The notes: generated from the sequence alone by a model not told the origin. A stretch of 64,000 nucleotides of DNA from Dechloromonas sp. HYN0024 (GCF_003441615.1 NZ_CP031842.1:3046001-3110000), one strand, 5' to 3'. Numbered from the stretch's first letter, positions 10,717-22,022 are shown. Translations and numbers: made by a program.

Positions 10717-11724
10717 GTGAAAATTCTCGTTACCGGTGCCGCCGGGTTCATCGGCATGACTACTGCGCTGCGCCTCCTGGCGCGTGGCGACGAGGTGGTC
10801 GGCCTCGACAACATGAACGACTACTACGAGGTTTCGCTCAAGGAAAGCCGCCTCCAGCGGCTGACCGCGCAGCCGGGCTTTCGCTTCATCAAGCTCGACG
10901 TGGCCGACCGTGCCGGCATGGACCAGCTTTTCTCCAAGGAAAAATTCGACAAGGTGGTCCACCTGGCGGCCCAGGCCGGCGTCCGTTATTCGATCCAGAA
11001 CCCGCACGCCTACGTCGATAGCAATCTGGTCGGTTTCGTGAACGTGCTTGAAGGCTGCCGCCACCACAAGGTCCAGCATCTGGTTTACGCATCCAGTTCG
11101 AGCGTCTACGGCGGCAATACCAAGATGCCTTTCTCCGAGCACGACAGCGTCGATCACCCGGTCAGCCTGTATGCCGCCACCAAGAAGGCCAACGAGCTGA
11201 TGGCGCACACCTACAGCCATCTCTACGGCCTGCCTACCACCGGCCTGCGTTTCTTCACAGTCTATGGCCCGTGGGGCCGGCCGGACATGTCGCCCTTCCT
11301 GTTCGCCGGCGCCATCCTCAACGATCGCCCGATCGACGTCTTCAACCACGGCAACATGCAGCGCGATTTCACCTATATCGACGATATCGTCGAAGGCGTC
11401 ATCCGCAGCCTCGACCACAACGCCGAGCGCAATCCGGACTATCTTCCGGATGAGGCCGATCCGGCCACCAGCACCGCGCCTTATCGCGTCTTCAATATCG
11501 GCAACAACAATCCAGTTCAGTTGCTTGATTTTATCGGCGCCATCGAATCGGCCATCGGCAAGAAAGCCGAAAAGCGCCTGCTCCCCATGCAGGATGGCGA
11601 CGTTCCGGCGACCTTCGCAGACACCTCGCTGCTCAACGACTGGGTCGGCTTCGCCCCGTCCACGCCCATCCAGGAAGGCGTCAATCGCTTCGTCGCCTGG
11701 TATCGCGAGTACTATAGTATTTAG
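10717..11724 (+). CDS. NAD-dependent sugar-nucleotide epimerase (UDP-glucuronate 4-epimerase-like)
   Basis: A short-chain dehydrogenase/reductase of 335 residues that should interconvert UDP-sugars for surface polysaccharide. The NAD site GAAGFIG is at residues 7-13, the catalytic SSS segment is in ASSSSVYG, and the YxxxK pair is in YAATKKANE. The insert [13 protein letters not shown] and the [10 protein letters not shown] stretch match UDP-glucuronate 4-epimerases (CapI/LspL type) better than GalE; substrate remains an inference. The start is GTG, preceded by AGGA at a good distance. It lies upstream of glmS, which feeds amino sugars to the same envelope pathways. Confidence 0.88.
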   Translation: MKILVTGAAGFIGMTTALRLLARGDEVVGLDNMNDYYEVSLKESRLQRLTAQPGFRFIKLDVADRAGMDQLFSKEKFDKVVHLAAQAGVRYSIQNPHAYVDSNLVGFVNVLEGCRHHKVQHLVYASSSSVYGGNTKMPFSEHDSVDHPVSLYAATKKANELMAHTYSHLYGLPTTGLRFFTVYGPWGRPDMSPFLFAGAILNDRPIDVFNHGNMQRDFTYIDDIVEGVIRSLDHNAERNPDYLPDEADPATSTAPYRVFNIGNNNPVQLLDFIGAIESAIGKKAEKRLLPMQDGDVPATFADTSLLNDWVGFAPSTPIQEGVNRFVAWYREYYSI

Positions 11725-11787
11725 TCGCTAGTCATGCGTTGCTAGCTTTCTCCTCTAACCGCCAACCACTAAGAACTAACGACTAAT
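11721..11787 (+). promoter_or_regulatory. glmS leader with short CTAAC-like repeats and a distant inverted repeat
   Basis: The 63 bases between the epimerase stop and the glmS start contain several near-copies of CTAAC/CCAAC/CTAAG (from 11755 on) and the pair TTAGTCG (11721-11727) and CGACTAA (11780-11786), which are reverse complements closing over the whole gap. No Shine-Dalgarno is visible before the glmS ATG. Whether this is a fold, an operator or chance is unknown. Confidence 0.3.
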
Positions 11788-13611
<1,824 letters not shown>

Positions 13612-13679
13612 CCATGTTGATCCCCGCCCCGATTCGCTGCTTGCAGCGCAGGCTCAGTCGGTAGGCGTCGAGAAAAGCC

Positions 13680-14510
13680 ATGTCCACTTACGCCATCGGC
13701 GACATCCAGGGCTGTTACGACTCGCTGCAGCGACTGCTTGAGCGTTGCGCCTTCGATCCGGCCAGCGACCGGCTGTGGCTGGTCGGTGATCTGGTCAATC
13801 GCGGCCCACAATCGCTGAACACCCTGCGCTTCATCAAGTCGCTCGGGCCGGCAGCCATTACCGTGCTCGGCAACCACGATCTCTACCTCCTCATGGTCGC
13901 CGAAGGCGGCGCGAAATTTCGCGGCAAGGACGACACCTTGCAGGAGATTCTTGATGCCCCGGACTGCGATGAGCTGCTCCACTGGTTACGTCAGCAGCCG
14001 CTTTGCCATACCGAGGGCGAGTACTGTCTGGTTCATGCCGGCCTGTTGCCGCAGTGGACCGCTGCCCGCGCCCGTGAACTCGCCCGCGAGGTGGAAATTA
14101 CCCTGCAAGGCCCCGACTTCCGGGAGTTTGTCCTCAACCTGTGGGGCAGCGAACCGGCCGGCTGGTCGGATCATCTGAGCAGTTGGCCGCGCTTGCGCGT
14201 CATCGTCAATGCCATGACCCGGATGCGCTTCTGCACGCTGGATGGGATCATGGAGTTCAAGGTCAAGGGCAAGTTGGCAAACGCCCCGGCCGGTCACGTC
14301 CCCTGGTTCGATCTACCCAACCGGAAAAGTGCCGACTCGGTGCTGGTGACCGGCCATTGGTCAGCCCTCGGCCTGAAGATTACGCCAAACCTGCTGGCGC
14401 TCGACTCGGGCTGTCTGTGGGGGGGCCATCTGACCGCTGTGCGCCTGGAGGACCGGCAGGTATTTCAGGTGAATTGCTCACCAACGGAAGCCCAGCCGCC
14501 CAAGCGATAG
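13680..14510 (+). CDS. apaH: Symmetrical bis(5'-nucleosyl)-tetraphosphatase
   Basis: Hydrolyses Ap4A to two ADP, and in other species removes Np4 caps from RNA. The 276-residue metallophosphatase has the expected metal-binding motifs in order: GDIQG near residue 7, GDLVNRG near residue 36, and GNHD near residue 63, with LVHAG and TGHWSALG further on. The last 131 bases overlap, on the opposite strand, the end of the acyltransferase gene. The ApaH C terminus is ordinary, so the overlap is more likely an extension of the neighbour. Confidence 0.95.
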   Translation: MSTYAIGDIQGCYDSLQRLLERCAFDPASDRLWLVGDLVNRGPQSLNTLRFIKSLGPAAITVLGNHDLYLLMVAEGGAKFRGKDDTLQEILDAPDCDELLHWLRQQPLCHTEGEYCLVHAGLLPQWTAARARELAREVEITLQGPDFREFVLNLWGSEPAGWSDHLSSWPRLRVIVNAMTRMRFCTLDGIMEFKVKGKLANAPAGHVPWFDLPNRKSADSVLVTGHWSALGLKITPNLLALDSGCLWGGHLTAVRLEDRQVFQVNCSPTEAQPPKR

Positions 14511-15156
14511 CTTCGCGTGCCTCAGCCGCGACCTGCTTACGGTCTTCACCAGTCAATCCAAGCACGGGCGTCGTCACCAGCCGGGCGACCAGGCGTTTAC
14601 GGCCAAGGATGGCGGCAGTGCATTGACCCATACTGATATCACCGTCGTAGCGCGGTGCCAGACTGCGCTGACCATCAGTCTCCCAATAGGATAACGCCAC
14701 CGGCAACACCGGCCGCCCGGCCGCCAGCGCCGGCTGGATCAAGGCGGCGTGAAAATGCAGCAGGCTACGACCATCGGTCGTCGTCCCTTCAGGAAATACG
14801 GCGACGTGCTTGCCTTTGTCGAGAAGCGCCGCGACCTGCTGATTGATCACTTTGGCGTGACCACGGCTACCCCGGCGCAGGAATACCGTGTCGTTCTTCG
14901 CCGCCAGCCAACCGATCAGTGGCCAGTGCCGGACTTCCTCCTTCGAAACAAAGGCAGCCGGCAGCACGGCGTTGATGACGTAGATGTCGATCCAGGAAAT
15001 GTGATTGGCGACGAGCAGGGCACCAGGAACGGCATGCGTCAGATCGGCCTCGACCTCAACGCCCAGTGCATCGAGCAGCGCCGCCGCCCAGCTGGCCTTG
15101 AGGGCCATGCGCCGACGATCGCCGCACCAGGGGAACAAGCAGAGAGCAAGCAGCAC
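14380..15156 (-). CDS. Lysophospholipid acyltransferase (PlsC/OlsA-like)
   Basis: A membrane-associated 1-acyl-glycerol-phosphate acyltransferase family protein of about 258 residues. The catalytic NHxxxxD motif is NHISWID near residue 50 and the substrate motif is FPEGTT near residue 121. It lies directly after the OlsB gene, so it probably acts as OlsA, adding the second acyl chain of ornithine lipids; a general PlsC role is possible. The start is uncertain: GTG at 15156 cuts into a hydrophobic helix, and the frame stays open upstream (AYRIFRIALLVGSAV) to the olsB stop, with a CTG at 15225. The last 40 or so residues are Pro/Ser/Gly-rich and antisense to apaH. Confidence 0.85.
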   Translation of the reverse strand: MLLALCLFPWCGDRRRMALKASWAAALLDALGVEVEADLTHAVPGALLVANHISWIDIYVINAVLPAAFVSKEEVRHWPLIGWLAAKNDTVFLRRGSRGHAKVINQQVAALLDKGKHVAVFPEGTTTDGRSLLHFHAALIQPALAAGRPVLPVALSYWETDGQRSLAPRYDGDISMGQCTAAILGRKRLVARLVTTPVLGLTGEDRKQVAAEAREAIAWAAGLPLVSNSPEIPAGPPGAQRSDGPPTDSPSRAPAGLA

Positions 15157-15221
15157 CGCGCTGCCGACCAGCAGGGCGATGCGAAAAATCCGGTAGGCGC
15201 GAACAGCGGCGTTAGTTTGAT

Positions 15222-15983
15222 TCAGTCTTCTTGTCCCAGATAATGCTTGGCATAACGCCCGGAAACCTTGGCCATCGGCATCAGGATAGGCAGGTCGGCG
15301 GTATTGAAATCAGGATCCCAGGCCGGTTCACCACAGATCCAGGCACCGGCCCGCAGGTAGCCTTTGATCAGCGGCGGCGTTTCGGCCGGTCTGTCCTGCT
15401 GCAGGGCAGCCAGAGGCAGCGGACAACGCGGAAAAACGCGGTATTCCTGCGGCCCGAGGTGATCGGCAGCCAGGCGATTATACAAGCTGGCGGCAGCGTG
15501 GCCGCCATCGGCCATGCTGATCGAGGCGCAACCCATCAGGTAGTCGTAGCTGTTCTCGATCATGAACTGGGCCAGACCGGACCACAGCAAGGTGATCGTT
15601 GCCCCGGTCCGGTATTCCGGATGCACACAGGAGCGGCCAATCTCGACCAGACGCGAACGCAGGTGCTGGAGACGGGTCAGGTCGAATTCGTTATCCGAGT
15701 AGTAGCCGACCTGACGTGCATTGTCCGGGGTCAGGATGCGGTAGGTACCGACGATTTCGGTGGTCTGGGTATCACGCACCACCAGATGCTGACAGTACGG
15801 GTCATAGACATCGTGATCGACACCCGGCGTGCGGCTCGGCAGATTGGCCCCCATTTCACCGGCGAAGACACGGTAACGCAGGCGCTGGGCATCGAGGATA
15901 TCGCTCTGGCTGCGGGCAAAGCCGACCGCCAGGCTCTTCTTTTCGGGGCGGCTGCGACCAACCGCCTTATGGACATTTTCCAT
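15222..15983 (-). CDS. olsB: Ornithine N-acyltransferase OlsB-like (GNAT fold)
   Basis: Transfers a 3-hydroxyacyl chain from acyl-ACP to the alpha-amino group of ornithine, giving lyso-ornithine lipid. The 253-residue protein has the OlsB/hemolysin-like GNAT segments RYRVFAGEMGA, VEIGRSCVHPEYR and YLMGCASISM. AAGGAG precedes the ATG. The stop codon is followed at once by the open frame of the acyltransferase that would finish the lipid, which supports the assignment. Such phosphorus-free lipids are often made under phosphate limitation; I see no Pho box. Confidence 0.82.
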   Translation of the reverse strand: MENVHKAVGRSRPEKKSLAVGFARSQSDILDAQRLRYRVFAGEMGANLPSRTPGVDHDVYDPYCQHLVVRDTQTTEIVGTYRILTPDNARQVGYYSDNEFDLTRLQHLRSRLVEIGRSCVHPEYRTGATITLLWSGLAQFMIENSYDYLMGCASISMADGGHAAASLYNRLAADHLGPQEYRVFPRCPLPLAALQQDRPAETPPLIKGYLRAGAWICGEPAWDPDFNTADLPILMPMAKVSGRYAKHYLGQED

Positions 15984-16078
15984 CTTCGTTCTCCTTGTAT
16001 TCGTGGAGAAGAAGTCTGAATGAGCCTTGTTACATGCACTTTGCCCGAAGATGACAGCGATGTTTCAAATGCCGTGAC

Positions 16079-17011
16079 TTACCAGGGCATACTCCCGAAA
16101 GCCGAACGGTAACGTTCAGCAATCTGCTCGCGGCTCGGCTGGTGATTCTGGCCACCGCGATGGGCGATCTTGATAGCCCCCATCACCGCCGCGAGGCGGC
16201 CGGTGGTCAGCCAGTCAAAACCGTTGGCGATACCGTAGAGGAGGCCCGAGCGGTAGGCGTCACCGCAACCGGTCGGATCGAGAATTTGATCGGCCTGAAC
16301 ACAGGGAATGTCATGGCGAACACCATCGGCGTAGATTTCCGACCCCTCGCCACCGCGCGTGACGATCAGCGCCTTCAGGCTGCCGGCCAGTTGTTCAAGG
16401 CTGCGCCCGGTGCGATCACACAGCAGCTTGGCTTCATAATCATTGAAACAGGCATAATCAGCCAGTTCAATGAAATCAAGCAGTTCGTCGCCATTGAACA
16501 TGGGCAGACCCTGACCCGGATCGAAGATGAAGGGAACGTTGGCGCTGGCAAAGTCACGGGCGTGCTGCATCATGCCCTCACGGCCATCGGGAGCCACGAT
16601 GCCGAGGGAGGCGTTGGCCGACTCGACCTTGTTCAGATGCGAAAAGCTCATCGCCCCCGGATGAAAAGCTGTGATCTGGTTGTCGTCAAGATCGGTCGTG
16701 ATGAAAGCCTGGGCCGTGAAACTGCCGCTGACCTGACGGACATGTGTGCGCACCAGGCCCAGACGATCAAGGCGCTCAAGGTAGGGGGCGGCATCGTCCC
16801 CTACCGCAGCCATGATCATCGGCTGACCGCCCAGCAGCATCAGGTTGTAGGCAATGTTTCCGGCACAGCCACCGAACTCCCGGCGCATCTCGGGAACCAG
16901 AAAGGCAACATTCAGAATGTGAATCTGCTCGGGCAGGATGTGATTCTTGAAACGGTCCGGAAAGACCATGATGTTGTCAAAGGCCAGCGAACCACAGATC
17001 AGTGTTGTCAT
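16079..17011 (-). CDS. PfkB/ribokinase-family carbohydrate (or nucleoside) kinase
   Basis: A 310-residue sugar/nucleoside kinase. The N-terminal glycine pair region is GGCAGNIAYNLMLLGG, and the C-terminal PfkB signature DPTGCGDAYRSG holds the catalytic aspartate and anion hole. The family includes adenosine kinase and ribokinase; the substrate cannot be fixed by reading. It follows the DUF3426 gene with a six-base gap, at the end of the prmA cluster, which is a common arrangement in betaproteobacteria. Confidence 0.85.
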   Translation of the reverse strand: MTTLICGSLAFDNIMVFPDRFKNHILPEQIHILNVAFLVPEMRREFGGCAGNIAYNLMLLGGQPMIMAAVGDDAAPYLERLDRLGLVRTHVRQVSGSFTAQAFITTDLDDNQITAFHPGAMSFSHLNKVESANASLGIVAPDGREGMMQHARDFASANVPFIFDPGQGLPMFNGDELLDFIELADYACFNDYEAKLLCDRTGRSLEQLAGSLKALIVTRGGEGSEIYADGVRHDIPCVQADQILDPTGCGDAYRSGLLYGIANGFDWLTTGRLAAVMGAIKIAHRGGQNHQPSREQIAERYRSAFGSMPW

Positions 17012-17017
17012 CGGAAA

Positions 17018-18094
17018 TCAGGGATAAAAGAGATAAAGGCGGTAGCCGGAGGCACCGATGTTCTTGGCCTCGATCGACAATTTGACGGCAAGTTCACCGT
17101 TGGCCTGAAAGGCATCGGCGGTGGTGCCCGGCGGCAGGTAGTCGGCAGCAAACATGACACGCCGCGAAACCACACTGTCGTTGGTATCAGTCAGGCTCAA
17201 TTCGAGTGCGGGCCAGGCCTGGGAATAGGCTGCGCGGTTCTTTAGCGTGGCTTGCAGGACGAAAAGGCCGCGCGCGTTTTCAGATTGCAGATCGGAGGTT
17301 TCAATCGACACCAGGGTCGCATTGCGCGGCAATGGAATGTCGACCATCGCCAGTTCGTAAAGCCCGGCAGTTGCGGGGATACGCAGGACGATGTCGGTGC
17401 GGAAGTAATACATCAGCTGACCGAGCAGCCCGGTCAACAACAACGCCGCGACAAGCACGAAGGGCCAGACTGGCCGCCGCGTTGAATCAGCGGCAAAACC
17501 GCCCAGACCGTCACTGGCCAGCGTCCCCGCTGACCAGCGGTTGAACGAGGAGGTATCGCTGAGCTCACGCGCGGCCACCAGCCCGGCCTGGCGCGCCGCC
17601 TGCGTCGACTCCTCGGGAGACTCGACGAGCGGCTCGTCGAGCGGCGCCTGAATCAGAACCGTATCCGTATCAATCGGCAGTTCGGCTGGATCAGCAGCGA
17701 CCGGCAGCACCGTATCCGGAGCCTCATCGACTGGCGCCTCTAGCCCATCAGACGGCTCCATTTCCGCCGTCAGCTCGCCAGATGCTGACTCGACCAAGGC
17801 TTGGGTATCATGATCAGCCGGCAACGCTTCGGCAAAGTCTGCTTCCGGAGCCGGCGGTTCGATCTCCTGAGCCTTGTCCGCCATTTCCGGCTCCGCCGGC
17901 AGTGCCGCTTCGAAGCCTGCAGATTCGTCGACCTGCGGGGTAGCAATCAGTGGTTGATTGTCCTCGCTGACCAGTTCGTCGAAGGCGTTGAACACCGCCT
18001 GACAGTGCCCGCAACGAACCTTGCCTGCCCTCAGGCGCAACTGCTCGGATGTCACACGGAAAACCGTGGTACAGGCCGGGCAGCGTGTCCGCAT
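17018..18094 (-). CDS. MJ0042-type zinc-ribbon plus DUF3426 membrane protein
   Basis: A 358-residue protein in four parts: an N-terminal zinc ribbon with CPAC and CGHC (residues 5-31), a long acidic Pro/Ala/Glu-rich region (about 40-200), one membrane helix (WPFVLVAALLLTGLLGQL, about 208-226), and a periplasmic DUF3426 domain. Function is unknown. I chose the ATG at 18094, whose A is shared with the prmA stop codon (TGATG); the upstream ATG would overlap prmA by 25 bases. Coupling to prmA is conserved in related genomes. Confidence 0.85.
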   Translation of the reverse strand: MRTRCPACTTVFRVTSEQLRLRAGKVRCGHCQAVFNAFDELVSEDNQPLIATPQVDESAGFEAALPAEPEMADKAQEIEPPAPEADFAEALPADHDTQALVESASGELTAEMEPSDGLEAPVDEAPDTVLPVAADPAELPIDTDTVLIQAPLDEPLVESPEESTQAARQAGLVAARELSDTSSFNRWSAGTLASDGLGGFAADSTRRPVWPFVLVAALLLTGLLGQLMYYFRTDIVLRIPATAGLYELAMVDIPLPRNATLVSIETSDLQSENARGLFVLQATLKNRAAYSQAWPALELSLTDTNDSVVSRRVMFAADYLPPGTTADAFQANGELAVKLSIEAKNIGASGYRLYLFYP

Positions 18095-18984
18095 CAGGGC
18101 TTTATCCCAGCCAGGCATACCCAGTCTTCACGCGTATCGGCCACCTGCATGGGCAGCCATTGGGCGTAGATGGCGATGATTTCCTCGGCCTGTTCACGCA
18201 GAATGCCGGACAGGGCCAGACGGCCACCGGAACGGACATGGGCACAAATAGCCGGGGCCAGAACCCGTAGCGGATTGGAAAGAATATTGGCCACCACCAC
18301 GTCGTATTCGCCAGCCACCGGCATGGCCGAGTCGGCAAACAAGGCGGTCACCCCGTTACGCTCGGCATTGGCGCACGCCGCGTCAACCGCCAGCGGGTCG
18401 ATATCGACCCCGGCCACCCGGCCAGCCCCGAGACGGGCCGCAGCAATGGCCAGAATGCCCGAACCACAACCATAATCAAGCACGCTGCAATCAGCGGAAA
18501 CATTGCGTTCGAGCCACTCCAGACAAAGCCGGGTGGTCGGATGCGAACCGGTGCCAAAGGCCATGCCCGGATCGAGAATAAGATTGACCGCGGCCGGATC
18601 CGGCGTTTCATGCCAGGAGGGGACAATCCACAACCGCTCGGAGACGCGAATCGGGTCGAATTGCGACTGAGTCAGCTGCACCCAGTTCTGTTCGGCCACA
18701 GCTTCCACCGAATAGGGTGGCACGTCGCCCAGGCCAATGGCCGAAACAGCAATGGCCAGCAAGGTTTCGACATCAGCATCGGCCTCAAGCAAGGCGACGA
18801 TGCGCGAATGCCGCCAGCCCGTACTGGGCAGCGACCCCGGCTCACCGAACAGCGGTTGCTCGTCCGGTGTACCGGCGTCGGCATCCTCGATGCTGGCCGA
18901 CAGGGCTCCCGCTTCGAGCAGGGCATCGCAAACCGGCTCGGCCTGCGATGCATCGGTCAGGAAACTGACACTTTGCCAGCCCAT
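18094..18984 (-). CDS. prmA: Ribosomal protein L11 methyltransferase
   Basis: Trimethylates lysines and the N terminus of ribosomal protein L11 with S-adenosylmethionine. The 296-residue protein has the SAM motif VLDYGCGSGILAIAAARLGA in the second half, then GVDIDPLAV and the NILSNPL motif typical of PrmA, with DPGMAFGTGSHPTT just before. The start codon lies two bases from the accC stop, so it is part of the accB-accC operon. Confidence 0.96.
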   Translation of the reverse strand: MGWQSVSFLTDASQAEPVCDALLEAGALSASIEDADAGTPDEQPLFGEPGSLPSTGWRHSRIVALLEADADVETLLAIAVSAIGLGDVPPYSVEAVAEQNWVQLTQSQFDPIRVSERLWIVPSWHETPDPAAVNLILDPGMAFGTGSHPTTRLCLEWLERNVSADCSVLDYGCGSGILAIAAARLGAGRVAGVDIDPLAVDAACANAERNGVTALFADSAMPVAGEYDVVVANILSNPLRVLAPAICAHVRSGGRLALSGILREQAEEIIAIYAQWLPMQVADTREDWVCLAGIKP

Positions 18985-18986
18985 GC

Positions 18987-20345
18987 CTAGTGCTTCACTT
19001 CGCCCTTGTCGGCGAGTTTCTGTTCAAGATAGTGAATGCTCGTGCCACCTTCGACGAAACGGGCGTCCTGCATCAGTTCCTGATGCAGCGGGATATTCGT
19101 CTTGATGCCCTGAATACTCATCTCGGACAAGGCGATGCGCATGCGACGGATGGCTTGATCGCGGGTATCGCCGTAGGCGATGACCTTGGCGACCATCGAG
19201 TCGTAATGGGGCGGTACGGTATAGCCCTGATAAATGTGGGTATCAACCCGGATACCGGGGCCGCCGGGCGGGTGATAAAACTCGATCTTGCCAGGACAGG
19301 GCACGAACGTGAAGGGATCTTCGGCGTTAATGCGGCATTCAATCGAATGACCACGAAACACGATATCCTTCTGTTTGTAACGCAACTTCTCGCCGGCCGC
19401 GACCCGAATCTGTTCCTGCACGATATCGACGCCGGTAATCATTTCGCTGACCGGGTGCTCGACCTGGACGCGGGTATTCATTTCAATGAAATAGAACTCG
19501 CCGTTCTCGTAGAGAAACTCGAAGGTGCCCGCGCCGCGATAACCAATCTTGCGGCAAGCCTCGGCACAACGTTCGCCAATCCGTGAAATCAGGCGGGCCG
19601 GGATATGCGGCGCCGGCGCTTCCTCGATCACCTTCTGGTGACGGCGCTGCATCGAGCAATCGCGCTCGCCGAGATAGATGGCGTTCTTGTATTCATCAGC
19701 CAACACCTGGATTTCCACGTGACGCGGATTTTCCAGATACTTTTCCATGTACACCGCAGGATTGTTGAAGAAGCTGCCTGCCTCCTGCTTGGTCATCGCC
19801 ACGGCATTGACCAGCGCTGCCTCGGTATGCACGACGCGCATGCCGCGACCACCGCCGCCACCGGCCGCCTTGATGATCACCGGATAACCTACAGCGCGGG
19901 CAATCTTGACGATCTCCTTCGGATCATCCGGCAGTTCGCCCTCGGAACCCGGCACGCAAGGCACCATGGCTTCCTTCATGGCGTTCTTGGCGGAAACCTT
20001 GTCACCCATCAGGCGAATGGTCTCGGCGCGCGGCCCGATAAAGACGAACCCGGAAGTTTCAACACGCTCGGCAAAATCGGCGTTTTCCGAAAGGAAGCCG
20101 TAACCCGGGTGAATAGCCTGGGCATCGGTCACTTCGGCCGCCGAAATAATGGCCGGAACGTTGAGATAGCTAAGGGAAGAAGACGCCGGGCCGATACAAA
20201 CCGACTCATCGGCCAGCTTGACGTATTTTGCGTCGCGATCCGCCTCGGAATGCACGACCACGGTCTTGACGCCCAGTTCGCGACAGGCGCGCTGGATGCG
20301 CAAGGCGATTTCGCCGCGATTGGCGATCAGGATTTTTTCAAACAT
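18987..20345 (-). CDS. accC: Acetyl-CoA carboxylase, biotin carboxylase subunit
   Basis: Carboxylates the biotin on AccB with ATP and bicarbonate, the first half-reaction of malonyl-CoA synthesis. The 452-residue protein has the ATP-grasp glycine loop GGGGRGMR near residue 163, the [21 protein letters not shown] segment split around the active site, and [14 protein letters not shown] near residue 290. I chose [12 protein letters not shown] at 20345; an ATG at 20351 would add two residues. It lies seven bases after accB. Confidence 0.96.
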   Translation of the reverse strand: MFEKILIANRGEIALRIQRACRELGVKTVVVHSEADRDAKYVKLADESVCIGPASSSLSYLNVPAIISAAEVTDAQAIHPGYGFLSENADFAERVETSGFVFIGPRAETIRLMGDKVSAKNAMKEAMVPCVPGSEGELPDDPKEIVKIARAVGYPVIIKAAGGGGGRGMRVVHTEAALVNAVAMTKQEAGSFFNNPAVYMEKYLENPRHVEIQVLADEYKNAIYLGERDCSMQRRHQKVIEEAPAPHIPARLISRIGERCAEACRKIGYRGAGTFEFLYENGEFYFIEMNTRVQVEHPVSEMITGVDIVQEQIRVAAGEKLRYKQKDIVFRGHSIECRINAEDPFTFVPCPGKIEFYHPPGGPGIRVDTHIYQGYTVPPHYDSMVAKVIAYGDTRDQAIRRMRIALSEMSIQGIKTNIPLHQELMQDARFVEGGTSIHYLEQKLADKGEVKH

Positions 20346-20352
20346 GGCCATA

Positions 20353-20805
20353 TCAGCCAATCACATAAAGCGGCTCGCCGAATTCAACCGGCTCGCCATT
20401 CTCGACCAGGATAGCCTTGACCACGCCCGAGGCATCGGACTCGATTTCGTTGAGCAACTTCATGGCCTCGATGATGCACAGGGTTTCGCCCTGCTTGACG
20501 GTCTGGCCGATCTGCACAAAAGCGTCGGCACCCGGCGACGGCGAGCGGTAGAAGGTACCAACCATCGGCGACTTGACGATATGGCCTTCCGGCAACTCAT
20601 CCTCGTCATCGAGATTGACCGCCGAAACAGCCGGCGCACCCGAAGCGACCGGCGGGGGCGGTGCATAGTATTGCTGCGGAGCAGCTGCGACAGCGCCGTA
20701 ATGTTTGGCGATGCGAACCTTTTCTTCGCCCTCCGTCACTTCCAGTTCCGAAATACCGGATTCCTGAACGAGGTCGATAAGTTTCTTGAGTTTACGCAGA
20801 TCCAT
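20353..20805 (-). CDS. accB: Acetyl-CoA carboxylase, biotin carboxyl carrier protein
   Basis: Carries the biotin of acetyl-CoA carboxylase. The 150-residue protein begins [18 protein letters not shown] and has a Pro/Ala-rich linker (about residues 45-65) before the biotinyl domain; the biotin lysine is in IEAMKLLNE, about 35 residues from the end. AAGGGAG precedes the ATG at 20805. The frame is open upstream but that part only covers the leader and aroQ in another frame. It is followed by accC. Confidence 0.97.
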   Translation of the reverse strand: MDLRKLKKLIDLVQESGISELEVTEGEEKVRIAKHYGAVAAAPQQYYAPPPPVASGAPAVSAVNLDDEDELPEGHIVKSPMVGTFYRSPSPGADAFVQIGQTVKQGETLCIIEAMKLLNEIESDASGVVKAILVENGEPVEFGEPLYVIG

Positions 20806-20860
20806 GGAGACTCCCTTCAATGTTGTACCCGTCGGGCACAAAGGTCCGGCCAAAACCGGA

Positions 20861-21340
20861 CTATTCAATATTAAGCTTGTTAAGCAGATATTCGAGGGCC
20901 AGCAGGTAGCCCTCATGACCCAGCCCGCAGATGACTCCGATGGCAAGGTCCGAAAAATACGAGTGATGGCGGAACGGTTCCCGCGCATGCACGTTGGAAA
21001 GATGCACTTCGACAAACGGAATCGCCACGGCCGCAATCGCATCGCGCAAGGCCACGCTGGTATGCGTGTAGGCGGCGGGATTGATGATGATGGCGCGGAC
21101 GCCCTGATCGCGAGCGGCATGAATGCGCTCGATCAATGCCCCCTCATGGTTGCTCTGGAAAGCCTCCAGCTCAACTCCGGCGGTTTCAGCCATGCGCGCC
21201 AGCGACATGTTGATGTCCGACAGGGTTACCCGGCCGTAATGCTCGGGTTCACGTGTACCAAGCAGGTTGAGATTGGGCCCGTGCATTACGAGAATGAGGG
21301 GCTTTTCGACCGGCTTGGAAGCAGTTTTTCGCTTCGTCAT
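20861..21340 (-). CDS. aroQ: 3-dehydroquinate dehydratase, type II
   Basis: Dehydrates 3-dehydroquinate in the shikimate pathway. The 159-residue protein has the type II signature [16 protein letters not shown] (catalytic tyrosine near residue 38), [10 protein letters not shown], and [15 protein letters not shown], where the histidine is catalytic. A basic N-terminal extension ([12 protein letters not shown]) precedes the domain. It sits just upstream of accB-accC, as in many betaproteobacteria. Confidence 0.96.
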   Translation of the reverse strand: MTKRKTASKPVEKPLILVMHGPNLNLLGTREPEHYGRVTLSDINMSLARMAETAGVELEAFQSNHEGALIERIHAARDQGVRAIIINPAAYTHTSVALRDAIAAVAIPFVEVHLSNVHAREPFRHHSYFSDLAIGVICGLGHEGYLLALEYLLNKLNIE

Positions 21341-21379
21341 AGCTGCAAGTTTGCCGCAAATGACAGCAACTTGTCCAGT

Positions 21380-21970
21380 CTATTCCTTTAGTAGGGCACG
21401 CAGGGCATCGGCCCGGATGCGATCACTCTGACGTCCGTCGTGATGTTTCAGGCTGACCCGCTCCATGTTCGGCGGCATGATGATGAGGTCAGCATCGGCC
21501 GTGTCAGTTTCCATGCGCAGCACGGCCTCGACCCGCTCATTGCGGACCTCGACGTGCGATACATCGATGCCCCGATTGAGCAGGAATATCTCGACTTCCT
21601 TGGCGCTATCAGCGAAAACGAGAATATCGATGCCCGAATGCTCGCCGGCCGTTCCATCCAGGACCGATCCCGTCAGATAGGGATTAAAGCCAGCCAGCAG
21701 ATCGAGCACATCAAGCGCAGAGTGGCGCAGCATGGCAATCAGTTCCTCATGCTCTTCACCCTGATAGAGGCTCCGATAGGCGCGCAACTCGGCCTCAACC
21801 TCGGCATTGTCAGGAAAAGCCGTGTGTTCGGGCAGGCCCAACTGGCGGGCCGCCTTCTTTTTGGCATGGTGATAATCGGTAATGCCATCTTCCGCCATCA
21901 ACCGGGCGGCGGCACTAGCGATGCTGGCCCGGTTGCCGGGACTCGTACGTTGCCGTTCATGACGGGTCAT
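21380..21970 (-). CDS. Nucleotidyltransferase-like protein of unknown role
   Basis: A 196-residue cytoplasmic protein. The N-terminal half is helical and charged (for example YHHAKKKAARQLG and ELRAYRSLYQGEEHEEL). Around residue 99 the sequence LTGSVLDGTAGEHSGIDILV resembles the GS-x(n)-D-x-D motif of minimal nucleotidyltransferases, but the first acidic pair is S-G-I-D, so one metal ligand may be missing. I do not recognise a named function. It is transcribed away from mpl and towards aroQ, with a 39-base gap to aroQ. Confidence 0.6.
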   Translation of the reverse strand: MTRHERQRTSPGNRASIASAAARLMAEDGITDYHHAKKKAARQLGLPEHTAFPDNAEVEAELRAYRSLYQGEEHEELIAMLRHSALDVLDLLAGFNPYLTGSVLDGTAGEHSGIDILVFADSAKEVEIFLLNRGIDVSHVEVRNERVEAVLRMETDTADADLIIMPPNMERVSLKHHDGRQSDRIRADALRALLKE

Positions 21971-22022
21971 GGGGGGACTCGATCAAGGTAAAATCGCCCC
22001 CATTCTAACGGCACAATCTGAA

